This document shows, one piece after another, positions 8,366-16,381 of a stretch of DNA of 64,000 bases. Position 1 is the first letter of the stretch; each line of letters starts with the position of its first letter. The notes under the pieces were generated by a model. That model saw only the letters and a program-made list of their open reading frames with translations. It was not told the origin of the DNA and made no database searches. Origin of the DNA: Dethiobacter alkaliphilus AHT 1. Lineage in GTDB: Bacteria; Bacillota; Dethiobacteria; Dethiobacterales; Dethiobacteraceae. The stretch is from the NCBI RefSeq assembly GCF_000174415.1, contig NZ_ACJM01000007.1, forward strand, positions 1 to 64,000. Direction: 5' to 3'. A program made the translations under genes and the position numbers.

Positions 8366-8432
8366 GGGACGGTTCTCAAATTCTCATTTTAAACTATATA
8401 TTGTGGTACTGTGAGACGGTGAGAACCGTCCC
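8366..8432. repeat. GGGACGGTTCTCA inverted repeat (REP-like)
   Basis: A 13-bp perfect inverted repeat (8366-8378 with 8420-8432) with a 41-nt AT-rich centre. Short elements beginning with GGGGACGGT occur in many Clostridia as dispersed repeats; I know this pattern but cannot name a family with certainty. The stretch 8139-8524 holds no gene, only this element, the 28-nt repeat and a terminator. Confidence 0.6.
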
Positions 8433-8461
8433 GGGAGTCTCACGTTTAAAATTGCATAGTA

Positions 8462-8494
8462 AAAGCCGTGCAGTGTTAGGTTCTGCACGGCTTT
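8462..8494 (-). terminator. Terminator after acyl-CoA dehydrogenase
   Basis: A 12-bp stem (AAAGCCGTGCAG with CTGCACGGCTTT), 9-nt loop, ending on the minus strand in CTTTTACT, 31 nt beyond the dehydrogenase stop. The plus-strand side also has a T-rich tail (GGGTTTTT). Confidence 0.75.
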
Positions 8495-8524
8495 GGGTTT
8501 TTATGCCTGCTTATCTGCTGCTAG

Positions 8525-9664
8525 TTAGCAGCCCAGGAGGCGGGCGATGACCAGGCGCTGGACTTCGGAGGTGCCTTCGCCGATTTCCATCAGTTTGGCA
8601 TCACGCAGGTAGCGCTCCACCGGATATTCCTTCATGTAGCCGTAGCCGCCGTGGATCTGTACCGCTTCGGAGGCGTTTTGCATGCAGGTTTCCGAGGCAT
8701 ACAGCTTGCCGATGGCCGCTTCCATGGAGAAGGGCTGGCCCTGGTCTTTTAACCAGGCAGCTTTGTATACCATGAGGCGTGCCAGTTCGGTCTTCATCTT
8801 CATATCAGCCAGTTTAAACTGGATAGCCTGGAACTTGCTGATGGGCTGACCAAACTGCTCCCGCTCCTTGGCGTACTTCAGTGCGGCATCCAGGCAGGCT
8901 TGGGCAATACCCACCGACAGAGCGCCGATGCTGATGCGGCCGCCGTCTAAGGCCACCAGGAACTGCTTGAAACCTTCATCTTGATTGCCCAATAGGTTCT
9001 CTTTGGGAATCCGGACGTTCTCCAGAATAATCTCCCGGGTATCGGAGGCTTTTAAGCCCATTTTGTCGTAGGGCTGGCCCACGGAGAAGCCCGGGGTATC
9101 GGTGGGCACAATGAAGGACGAAATGCCTCTTGTGCCTTTGCTTCTATCGGTAACGGCGGTAATTACCGCCACTTTACCCACACCGACGTTGGTGATAAAG
9201 CACTTGCTGCCGTTTAAGACCCACTCATCGCCTTCCAGCACCGCTGTAGTCTGAGTGCCGCCTGCATCGGAGCCGGCATTTGGTTCTGTCAGACCAAACG
9301 CGGCAAAAGCCTTACCTGAGGCGCACAGGGGAACCCACTTTTTCTTCTGCTCTTCGGTGCCAAACAGGTAGATGGGGCCCGTACCAATGGAGCAATGGGC
9401 TGCATAAGTGATACCGGTGGATGCACAGGCGCGGGAGATTTCTTCCACCGCGATGGCATAGGACAGATATCCGGCACCGGAGCCGCCGTACTCTTCGGAA
9501 AACGGCAGGCCAAACAAGCCCATTTCCGCCATTTTACTTGTTATCTCGTGGGGGAACTCACCTTTCTCGTCTAATTCTCCCGCTATTGGCGCCAGTTCCT
9601 TCTGGGCAAAATCCCTCACAACCTTCTGAATCATTAATTGCTCTTCCGTCAATTGAAAATCCAT
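8525..9664 (-). CDS. Acyl-CoA dehydrogenase (short/branched-chain type)
   Basis: A 379-aa FAD enzyme that introduces a 2,3 double bond into a short acyl-CoA and passes electrons to electron-transfer flavoprotein. The FAD/substrate signatures FGLTEPNAGSDAGG and GGYGYMKEYPVERYLRDAK are intact, and the catalytic base Glu363 lies in GEGTSEVQRL. The Glu position in the last helix fits butyryl-/short-chain enzymes; isovaleryl-CoA dehydrogenases classically carry their base elsewhere, so isovaleryl-CoA is not proven as substrate. It is the second gene of a pair with HMG-CoA lyase, 37 nt downstream. The start at 9664 follows AGAGGAG. Confidence 0.92.
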   Translation of the reverse strand: MDFQLTEEQLMIQKVVRDFAQKELAPIAGELDEKGEFPHEITSKMAEMGLFGLPFSEEYGGSGAGYLSYAIAVEEISRACASTGITYAAHCSIGTGPIYLFGTEEQKKKWVPLCASGKAFAAFGLTEPNAGSDAGGTQTTAVLEGDEWVLNGSKCFITNVGVGKVAVITAVTDRSKGTRGISSFIVPTDTPGFSVGQPYDKMGLKASDTREIILENVRIPKENLLGNQDEGFKQFLVALDGGRISIGALSVGIAQACLDAALKYAKEREQFGQPISKFQAIQFKLADMKMKTELARLMVYKAAWLKDQGQPFSMEAAIGKLYASETCMQNASEAVQIHGGYGYMKEYPVERYLRDAKLMEIGEGTSEVQRLVIARLLGC

Positions 9665-9701
9665 GGTCTCACTCCTCTTTTAGAATTTATTTCTCCATCT
9701 G

Positions 9702-10625
9702 TTACTCCCGGCACTGAAGAATACGTGTAAGCGACAGCTGCTTACTGTTTAAATCCCTTCCCAGAATCTTTTCCGCCATCATTGCAGCATTCATCAACTG
9801 CTGCCAGTCAAGTCCGGTGGAAATCCCCATCTCTTCCATCATATAAACCACATCTTCTGTGGCAATGTTGCCGGTGGCGTTGGGAACAAAGGGGCATCCG
9901 CCCAAACCACCAATGGAACTCTCTATTACCCTGATTCCGGCCCAGACACCGGCTAAGGTACAGGCTAAGCCCAGACCCCTTGTATCGTGGAGGTGCAGGG
10001 AAAACCTGTCTTCAGGAAAGCGAGCCACGATCCCCTGACATAATTGGGCCACCTGCCTGGGATTTCCCAACCCTGCCGTATCTGAGAGAGAGACACGCTC
10101 CACACCCAGGGAAAATAGCTTTTCCAACAGATCATAGACACGGTCATAGGAAGTTTTGCCCTCAAACGGACATCCAAAAGTGGCAGACAGAGCGGTGCGT
10201 ATAGTCAACCCGTTTTCTTTGGCTAAATCACTGATAATGGCCGCCTGCTGCAATGCTTCATCCACTGACATGCGCACATTCTTCTGACTGTGAGTTTCAC
10301 TGCAGGACACCACATATTGCAGCTCTTTTACTCCACTGGCAATGGCATCTTCAGCCCCCCGGCGATTAACCACCAATGCCGAATAGGTCACGCCCTCCGG
10401 CTGTCCCAGTGCAGCCACAATTTCTTTGGCGTCCCGCATCTGCGGCACCGCCTTGGGGCTTACAAAGGAAGTAATCTCAATCTCACGCAACCCGGCCGCC
10501 GTCAACGCACGGGCCAAACGGATCTTATCTTCTGTAGCCACAAACTGCTTCTCATTCTGCAATCCATCCCTTAACCCAACTTCCCGGATTAAAACATCTC
10601 CACTAAGATCCGATAGCAAAAACAT
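9702..10625 (-). CDS. Hydroxymethylglutaryl-CoA lyase
   Basis: Splits 3-hydroxy-3-methylglutaryl-CoA to acetyl-CoA and acetoacetate, the last step of leucine/isovalerate breakdown. It is a DRE-TIM barrel: the opening loop REVGLRDGLQNE gives Arg and Asp, HLHDTRG gives the metal-binding His pair, and GGLGGCPFVPNATGN carries the catalytic loop Cys. The start is uncertain: ATG at 10625 or TTG at 10619, which lies 8 nt after AAGGGG; an upstream ATG at 10673 has no ribosome site. About 308 aa. It is first of a two-gene unit with the acyl-CoA dehydrogenase. Confidence 0.92.
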   Translation of the reverse strand: MFLLSDLSGDVLIREVGLRDGLQNEKQFVATEDKIRLARALTAAGLREIEITSFVSPKAVPQMRDAKEIVAALGQPEGVTYSALVVNRRGAEDAIASGVKELQYVVSCSETHSQKNVRMSVDEALQQAAIISDLAKENGLTIRTALSATFGCPFEGKTSYDRVYDLLEKLFSLGVERVSLSDTAGLGNPRQVAQLCQGIVARFPEDRFSLHLHDTRGLGLACTLAGVWAGIRVIESSIGGLGGCPFVPNATGNIATEDVVYMMEEMGISTGLDWQQLMNAAMMAEKILGRDLNSKQLSLTRILQCRE

Positions 10626-10768
10626 CACCCCTTCAAAGAAAATGCCGCCCGCCAATCCCCTAAAGGCAGCCAACCTCTAAAAGCAAGGCAGGCAGCAAAA
10701 ACAAACAACTTTTCAAACTGTAATCTGCTAAACTCCAGCGCCCAGGCCTGCAGGAATTTGCATGGTTT

Positions 10769-10796
10769 ATGCGAAAAAAGGTCCGTCCCCAATTTG
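10769..10796 (-). repeat. Right copy of a 28-nt inverted repeat
   Basis: Reverse complement of 8242-8269 with one mismatch. It lies in the gap between the enoyl-CoA hydratase and HMG-CoA lyase genes. Confidence 0.75.
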
Positions 10797-10839
10797 CAAC
10801 CAAGAGATGCGTAGCTCATCGTCGGTCCGCCAAGGCCTC

Positions 10840-11619
10840 CTAGCGGCCTTGGTAGTTCGGCTTCCGTTTTTCGTTGAATGCTTTTAGTCCCTCATCCCGG
10901 TCTTTACTGTAGAGGCAGCGGTTATATGCTTCCGCTTCCAGCGCCATCCCGGCGGTCAGGTCCACTTCCACACCCAGGTCCACGCAGCGCTTGGCCTGCT
11001 GCAGTGCCAGGGGAGCGTTTTTGGTAATCTCCCGGATCAGATCTGCGGTGGCCTCCATTAGTTGGCCGCGGGGTGCCACTTTGTTGGCAATACCCCACTC
11101 GAAGGCCGTTTGCCCGGAGATTTTCCGGCCGGTATATATTAATTCCTTGGCCTTGTTTTTACCAATGATACGGGGCAGGTTTTGCGTACCGCCGCCGCCG
11201 GGGATAATGCCTAGCCCCACCTCCGGCAAACCGAGAAACGCTTCTTCTGCCGCCACAATCATGTCGCAGCAGAGGGCAAACTCGAATCCGCCGCCCATGG
11301 CAAAGCCGTTTACCATGGCCACAATGGGTTTGGGGAAACGGACCACTGCTTCAAAAGCATCGCAGAACAACTCCCGCTGGCGAATCATTTCATCCTTGGT
11401 CATGCTTTTCCGTTCCTTGAGGTCGGCTCCGACACAAAACGCCCGCTCTCCTGCTCCGCTTAGGACTACAGCCCAGACGTCGATGTCTTTGCTTAACTCA
11501 TCCATCACGGCGATAATGTCTTTGGCCATTTGTGTGCTGAGAGCATTTAACGCATCGGGCCGGTTTAGGGTAACTATGGCGTAATGCTCCCGTTTTGTCA
11601 CCTCAATGGTTTCCCACAT
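10840..11619 (-). CDS. Enoyl-CoA hydratase/isomerase (crotonase family)
   Basis: A 259-aa crotonase that adds water to a 2-enoyl-CoA. The first oxyanion loop GERAFCVGADLKE, the second NGFAMGGGFEFALCCD with its catalytic Glu, and the LPEVGLGIIPGGGGTQ loop with the second Glu are all present, so it should be an active hydratase. Next to HMG-CoA lyase it may act as a methylglutaconyl-CoA hydratase, but crotonyl-CoA is equally possible. I choose the ATG at 11619: GAGGAGGG lies 6 nt upstream, and the TTG two codons earlier is too close. A -24/-12 promoter lies at 11691-11706. Confidence 0.92.
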   Translation of the reverse strand: MWETIEVTKREHYAIVTLNRPDALNALSTQMAKDIIAVMDELSKDIDVWAVVLSGAGERAFCVGADLKERKSMTKDEMIRQRELFCDAFEAVVRFPKPIVAMVNGFAMGGGFEFALCCDMIVAAEEAFLGLPEVGLGIIPGGGGTQNLPRIIGKNKAKELIYTGRKISGQTAFEWGIANKVAPRGQLMEATADLIREITKNAPLALQQAKRCVDLGVEVDLTAGMALEAEAYNRCLYSKDRDEGLKAFNEKRKPNYQGR

Positions 11620-11690
11620 CTGCAACCCTCCTCTTTTAGGTCATCTAAGTCAGCCTGTTTTCCGGTCGTTTTTTGCTACTTCTTCTTTAT

Positions 11691-11706
11691 CGCAAAAACA
11701 ATGCCA
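11691..11706 (-). promoter_or_regulatory. Sigma-54 promoter upstream of enoyl-CoA hydratase
   Basis: On the minus strand TGGCATTGTTTTTGCG has GG at -24 and GC at -12 with exactly 10 nt between, as required by RpoN. It lies 72 nt before the hydratase start. Upstream, half-sites resembling TTGATGC occur near 11797, 11831 and 11893. Confidence 0.7.
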
Positions 11707-11856
11707 ATTCTGCAAAAGTCTTTTATTTTAAATAACGCCCTGTTTTATGGGGTTTTGGGCTACGGCAACTGCGCCGGGGCAAAAGCCGCGGGCCCCGACT
11801 GATGCACCCTCCCATAATTTATGCAATGCCGCATCAAACTTCTCAACCGTATAGGC

Positions 11857-11893
11857 AAACATCGGCACGGAAGAAAACTCCGCGCCGATGTTT
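11857..11893 (-). terminator. Hairpin downstream of acyl-CoA synthetase
   Basis: A 10-bp stem (AAACATCGGC with GCCGATGTTT) 17 nt beyond the synthetase stop codon. The tail has only TTT, so it is a weak or Rho-assisted terminator candidate. Its right edge also carries a TTGATGC-like half-site. Confidence 0.5.
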
Positions 11894-11909
11894 TGATGCA
11901 TTAACTCAT

Positions 11910-13574
11910 CTAGGCTGTAACGATGCTATCTGCATCCTCCAGCTTAAGCTCCTTAATGGCCATTTCCCGCAATTTGTATTTCTGGATTTTGCCACTGGCG
12001 GTCATGGGGTACTCGTCAACGAAACTGACGTACTTGGGAATCTTATGGCGGGCAATTTTACCCTTGGAGAATTCGCGGATTTCTTCAGTACTGGATGTTT
12101 CGCCCTCCCGCAGCTTAATGACGGCCATTACTTCTTCGCCGTATTTTTCACTGGGAACACCGATAACCTGAACATCCAGCACCTTGGGATTGGTATAGAG
12201 GAATTCCTCAATCTCACGGGGGTAAATGTTCTCGCCGCCGCGGATAATCATATCCTTGAGGCGTCCGGTGATTTTTACATATCCATGCTCATCCATGGTG
12301 CCCAAATCCCCTGAATGTAGCCAGCCATCCTTGTCAACGGCTTTTTCTGTGGCTTCCGGCATCTTGTAGTAGCCCTTCATCACCACATAGCCGCGCATGC
12401 AGATTTCGCCCTGAACACCATGAGCACACTCTTCCCCGGTCTCCGGGTTAAAGATTTTCAGCTCCACACCGGGCAGCGCACGGCCCACGGTGGATACCCG
12501 CCGCTCCAGCTCATCGTCGGTGCGGGTTTGCGTTACCACCGGTGAGGACTCAGTCTGACCGTAGGCGATGGTTACTTCCGGAGCCATCTTGTCGGTAACT
12601 TTGCGCATCACTTCAATGGGGCAGGGAGAACCGGCCATAATTCCGGTGCGCAGGGAGCTCATGTCATACTTGGCAAAGTCGGGATGATCAAGCTCGGCAA
12701 TCCACATGGTGGGCACGCCCTGCAGTGCGGTGCACTTCTCGCGGTCAATGGCCTCCAGCACCCACTGCGGATTAAACTCTTCCACCGGCACCATGGTGGC
12801 ACCGTAGACCACACAGGTGGTGATACTCATGGTCAGGCCGAAGCAGTGGAAAAACGGCACCGGAATACACAGCCGCTCTTTTTCGGTATAATCCTGAGCA
12901 GCGCCTACATAATAGGCATTGTTGATTACATTATTATGGGTAAGCATTACGCCTTTGGGGAATCCGGTGGTCCCGGAGGTGTACTGCATATTAATCACAT
13001 CATCGGGATCGCAGGCTTCCTGCATGGAGGCCAGCTCTTGGTCACTGACATTTTCGCCCTGCTTGAGAAACGCACTCCAGGTAAACAGGCCGGGAAATTC
13101 TTTTTCGCCCATGTAAATCACATTTTTAAGATAAGGAAGTTTTTCGCAGTCCAATTTGCCCGGCTCTGCTGTGGCCAGCTCGGGGCAGACCTCATTAACA
13201 ATATCCACATAATTATTGCCGCGGTATTCTTCAATTAAAAACAGGGTGGTTGAATCGGACTGCTTGAGCAGATACTCCAGCTCATGGCTGCGGTAGTTGG
13301 TATTAACGGTAACCACCACCGCACCGATTTTGGCTGCACCAAACAACGCAAAAACCCATTCCACCACATTGGTGGCCCAGATAGCCACATGATCGCCTTT
13401 TTTAACGCCCAGGCCGATAAAAGCCTTTGCTGTCTGATTAACAATGTCTTGCAGCTCACTGTACGAATACCGTAAATCCTTTTGCACATTCACCAGCGCA
13501 TCTTTGTCGGGGTACTTTGCTGCAGTATCATCCAATAAATTGCCGAAAGTGGTGTTGAACTTTGGAACAAACAT
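11910..13574 (-). CDS. AMP-forming acyl-CoA synthetase
   Basis: Activates a carboxylic acid with ATP and CoA through an acyl-AMP. It is 554 aa. The ATP-binding P-loop reads YTSGTTGFPKGVMLTHNN (about residue 200), the adenine region is AYGQTESSP, the hinge is HSGDLG...DMIIRGGENIYP, and the catalytic Lys is in MTASGKIQKYKLRE near the C-terminus. The sequence type suggests a short- or medium-chain or branched acid. AAAGGAGGAG precedes the ATG. A -24/-12 promoter stands 45-60 nt upstream. It lies next to a carboxylate symporter, which makes uptake followed by activation likely. Confidence 0.93.
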   Translation of the reverse strand: MFVPKFNTTFGNLLDDTAAKYPDKDALVNVQKDLRYSYSELQDIVNQTAKAFIGLGVKKGDHVAIWATNVVEWVFALFGAAKIGAVVVTVNTNYRSHELEYLLKQSDSTTLFLIEEYRGNNYVDIVNEVCPELATAEPGKLDCEKLPYLKNVIYMGEKEFPGLFTWSAFLKQGENVSDQELASMQEACDPDDVINMQYTSGTTGFPKGVMLTHNNVINNAYYVGAAQDYTEKERLCIPVPFFHCFGLTMSITTCVVYGATMVPVEEFNPQWVLEAIDREKCTALQGVPTMWIAELDHPDFAKYDMSSLRTGIMAGSPCPIEVMRKVTDKMAPEVTIAYGQTESSPVVTQTRTDDELERRVSTVGRALPGVELKIFNPETGEECAHGVQGEICMRGYVVMKGYYKMPEATEKAVDKDGWLHSGDLGTMDEHGYVKITGRLKDMIIRGGENIYPREIEEFLYTNPKVLDVQVIGVPSEKYGEEVMAVIKLREGETSSTEEIREFSKGKIARHKIPKYVSFVDEYPMTASGKIQKYKLREMAIKELKLEDADSIVTA

Positions 13575-13618
13575 TTATACTCCTCCTTTGGGTAATTAAT
13601 ATATTTTCTAAATATTCT

Positions 13619-13634
13619 TGCAATTTATATGCCA
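13619..13634 (-). promoter_or_regulatory. Sigma-54 promoter upstream of acyl-CoA synthetase
   Basis: On the minus strand TGGCATATAAATTGCA matches the RpoN consensus at both the -24 (TGGCA) and -12 (TTGCA) boxes with the correct spacing. It lies 45 nt before the start codon. Confidence 0.75.
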
Positions 13635-13680
13635 TACTGCATTTGCTTCTGAAAAATTACAATAAATACCTACAGACAGC

Positions 13681-13710
13681 CCGAAGCCGGAGAATAATCT
13701 CCGGCTTCGG
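13681..13710 (-). terminator. 13-bp perfect hairpin after the symporter gene
   Basis: CCGAAGCCGGAGA pairs with TCTCCGGCTTCGG around an ATAA loop. It stands 49 nt past the symporter stop codon. There is no T-run on the minus strand, so it may stabilise the 3' end rather than terminate by itself. Confidence 0.55.
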
Positions 13711-13758
13711 TTCTTATCCGGGGCAGCGGATAAGACTGTAAGGAGGTTAGGGGCAAGC

Positions 13759-15369
13759 TTAGTGTAAGTCATCACAGTACTGCTGAATAACCTCGGGCCT
13801 GTTGGGCTTGGTCAGCAGTGAAACAATAATAAAGAAAATGGCCGAGGCCGGAACCAGCCAGACCTGATGGCCTGTGGGTAAGAGGAACCCGCCTTCGCCC
13901 CAGATCCACTGACTGGCAAAGAACCAGTGCGGGCTGCCCAGCACCTCTTTGGCATAGAGCCAGGTAAACAGGGACAGCGGGAAGAATACACAGATGGTGG
14001 CAATGGTGGCGGTGGTATTGGCCCTCCCCCACCAGATTCCGCCCACCAGCGGGACCCCGGTGGTACAGATAATCACTATAAAGGCCCAGCCCGACAAGTC
14101 AAGCACCATCGCCGCCGGATTAAAGGCAAACAGGGTGCAAACAAACATAATTATTATGGTCCAGATTCTAAGTGATTTTACGGGATTGTTAATGGCCCAG
14201 GTATTGCCCATCACCTTACCCATAAAGTCACGACCAAATAGCACGTTGAGCACCATCACCCAGGCTGCAGCGGTAGCCATGGAAATGGCCAGGCCGCCGG
14301 CTACCAGAATACCCAAAACCCATGGCTGATTCAATGCTTCAACCAGCGCAATATAGGAGTAGTCGGTCATGGCCGCGCCGCCAATGCCAAATGTTTCCTG
14401 AATCATGGCCAACACTTCCACCGCATTGGTGGCTCCGGCGTCCATCATGGGATGCAAGTTCTCCAGAGTTACACGGGCAGCGGTTCCGGCAATCAACAGG
14501 CCCCAGTACATGGGTCCGCCGAAAATTACAGCCCACAGAACGGAACGACGGGCGGATTTAATATCCATGGTGGTGAAGAAACGGACTACGGTGTAGGGCA
14601 TGGTGGAGAAACCAAAATGCCACACAAAGTAGAAACCCACCGCTCCGGTCCAGTAACTCATAATGGGATGGGAGAAAGCTCCTCCCGGGTCGGCTCCCGG
14701 CATCAACCAGAAGTTGGGGTTGTTGGCATATACCGCCTCACCCAAACCGGAGAAACCGCCGTACAGGTTGAGTACCACAAAGGCCACAACCACCGACGCC
14801 AGGGTAATCAAAACTCCCTGAAACGCCGAAGAGAAGGTGGTGGCAACCATGCCGCCCATCCAGACATAGAACATAATAATCAAAGCGCCGAGAATAATGG
14901 CGTAGGTGTAATCAATACGCAGAATCGCCATCATAAACAACCCGGTACCTACAATAGATAAAACGATATATGCCCAGCCGGACATGATGGTGGGAATACC
15001 GGCCAAAACCCGCATCAGCTTGGGGCTGTCAAAGCGGTCGGCAAAATAGTCGGTAAAGGACACCGGCGCGTATTTGCGCATCGGCGCCGCCGTCAGCATG
15101 GTAGCCAGGGGCAACCCGGCAATAATGGCCGACAGGACCCACCAGAACGGATACCCCATAAGGAAAATAAATGCAGGCATCCCCAAAAACGACGCGGGGC
15201 TGAAATAAGCCGCGGATAACGCAGCCCCGTTTACCACCGGGCCAATTTTGCGGCCCGCCACATAGTAGTCCATAGGATCCGCTGACGCCTTACGCGTGGA
15301 GTAACCAATGGCCACAATGACGGCAAAGTAGATAAACGCTGCAAATATGACAACAGGATTAGCTTCCAT
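13759..15369 (-). CDS. Sodium:solute symporter (SSS family), probable monocarboxylate uptake
   Basis: A 536-aa polytopic membrane protein with about 13 hydrophobic segments. The N-terminal stretch KASADPMDYYVAGRKIG followed by GAALSAAYFSPASFLG is characteristic of the sodium/solute symporters related to acetate permease ActP and pantothenate permease. Ser-rich residues in the AAYFSPASF helix correspond to the sodium site region. Its start overlaps the stop codon of the 87-aa membrane protein gene. With the acyl-CoA synthetase next to it, the likely substrate is the acid that synthetase activates. Confidence 0.9.
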   Translation of the reverse strand: MEANPVVIFAAFIYFAVIVAIGYSTRKASADPMDYYVAGRKIGPVVNGAALSAAYFSPASFLGMPAFIFLMGYPFWWVLSAIIAGLPLATMLTAAPMRKYAPVSFTDYFADRFDSPKLMRVLAGIPTIMSGWAYIVLSIVGTGLFMMAILRIDYTYAIILGALIIMFYVWMGGMVATTFSSAFQGVLITLASVVVAFVVLNLYGGFSGLGEAVYANNPNFWLMPGADPGGAFSHPIMSYWTGAVGFYFVWHFGFSTMPYTVVRFFTTMDIKSARRSVLWAVIFGGPMYWGLLIAGTAARVTLENLHPMMDAGATNAVEVLAMIQETFGIGGAAMTDYSYIALVEALNQPWVLGILVAGGLAISMATAAAWVMVLNVLFGRDFMGKVMGNTWAINNPVKSLRIWTIIIMFVCTLFAFNPAAMVLDLSGWAFIVIICTTGVPLVGGIWWGRANTTATIATICVFFPLSLFTWLYAKEVLGSPHWFFASQWIWGEGGFLLPTGHQVWLVPASAIFFIIVSLLTKPNRPEVIQQYCDDLH

Positions 15370-15632
15370 TAATTATCCCCCCCATCACTGCTTTGCGACC
15401 TTTTGTCATCCCGCTCCGGCAGGTAGACCCAAAGCCAAGCCAGGAAAAAGTTTAATCCCATCACGCCGATGAAGCCGTTATAGAAAAAAGATGCCGGTGC
15501 GCCGCCAAGAGTCCAGGAGTAGGTCATACCTTCCACGTTCATCTCCAGGATCATCATTGTCAACACATATCCATACAGCAAGAGGCATCCCAGCCAGAAA
15601 TAGATTGGCAAACCCTTCTTCTTCTTTTTCAA
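15369..15632 (-). CDS. Small two-helix membrane protein, partner of the symporter
   Basis: An 87-aa protein with a Lys-rich start, two hydrophobic helices (about 10-30 and 50-70) and a charged tail. It starts with TTG at 15632, 5 nt after AGGAGGAGGAG, and its stop overlaps the symporter start. Small membrane proteins are commonly encoded just before SSS carboxylate carriers (the DUF485/DUF997 arrangement), and this gene occupies that place, although I cannot confirm the family. Confidence 0.75.
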   Translation of the reverse strand: MKKKKKGLPIYFWLGCLLLYGYVLTMMILEMNVEGMTYSWTLGGAPASFFYNGFIGVMGLNFFLAWLWVYLPERDDKRSQSSDGGDN

Positions 15633-15759
15633 ATTTCTCCTCCTCCTTTTAACATAGAGTTAACAGGGCCATAAATTATGTCGCCCATCTCCCACCTCCC
15701 CGAATTGCAAGAATTGTCTGACAACTAAAAACACACCACACTTACTCTTTCCGCTGCCC

Positions 15760-16092
15760 TTAAGACTTAAGCGTCTTTTCTATAAACAGACGGTAATGAA
15801 TCTCTGTAAAGATGAACATGGTAGCTATGGGAATACCGCTGCCCACAATCATTCCCCACAAGATGTTCTGAGAGAGATCCAGCCCCGCCCGATATAGCAG
15901 GTAATTGAAGAAAACACCAAGCAGAAAATAAGGAGTATACCACCTACTCTTTTTAAACGCTTTGTGCCAAGCTTGTTTGTCTTCCTCCGACTCAAACTCC
16001 AACTTACGCGTCTTTCTGGAATCCACAACTTCCAGCGTTACCTTTTCCGCCGCTGCCCCGGCGTCATTCTTGCGCTTACTTTTAGCTGACAT
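15760..16092 (-). CDS. 110-aa membrane protein with charged N-terminus
   Basis: About 45 charged residues including KKSRW precede two hydrophobic segments (about 52-70 and 75-97). AAGGAGG stands 9 nt before the ATG. I do not recognise a family. It is the first gene after a near-perfect sigma-54 promoter at 16214-16229 and is probably cotranscribed with the 87-aa protein and the symporter, so it most likely belongs to the same uptake function. Confidence 0.7.
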   Translation of the reverse strand: MSAKSKRKNDAGAAAEKVTLEVVDSRKTRKLEFESEEDKQAWHKAFKKSRWYTPYFLLGVFFNYLLYRAGLDLSQNILWGMIVGSGIPIATMFIFTEIHYRLFIEKTLKS

Positions 16093-16213
16093 TACCTAGA
16101 CCTCCTTAACACATATTTTATTACTACCGCTAAGTGTAATATATTCCTAAATCATTGCCGGATATACGAATAAAAGCATGATAACTAAATATTTATAATT
16201 GTCTGAATATTTA

Positions 16214-16229
16214 TGCAACTAACGTGCCA
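16214..16229 (-). promoter_or_regulatory. Near-perfect sigma-54 promoter of the symporter operon
   Basis: On the minus strand TGGCACGTTAGTTGCA equals the RpoN consensus (TGGCACG-N4-TTGCA). It lies about 120 nt upstream of the first gene and about 130 nt from a 16-bp palindrome that could bind the activator. Confidence 0.88.
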
Positions 16230-16358
16230 ACTCTGCATACGACACAAAAACACGAAATAAAGGCAATCCTGCCGGGGGCAGGACTCACCCTTAATGCAAA
16301 AACACATCAAACAATGGGGACAATCATTTTGTCCACCCGGCAACGGTAGATTCTTCTG

Positions 16359-16374
16359 TGCATCAATTGATGCA
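16359..16374. promoter_or_regulatory. Candidate activator (enhancer) site TGCATCAATTGATGCA
   Basis: A perfect 16-bp palindrome between the sigma-54 activator gene and the sigma-54 promoter it faces. Spacing of about 130 nt upstream of -24 is typical for enhancer-binding proteins. Related half-sites occur upstream of the activator itself (18144-18165) and of the enoyl-CoA hydratase promoter. Confidence 0.6.
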
Positions 16375-16381
16375 TTATTGC

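Noticed and set aside
12684-13238. 184-codon plus-strand frame
   Set aside because: Lies wholly inside the acyl-CoA synthetase gene, whose motifs are intact on the other strand.
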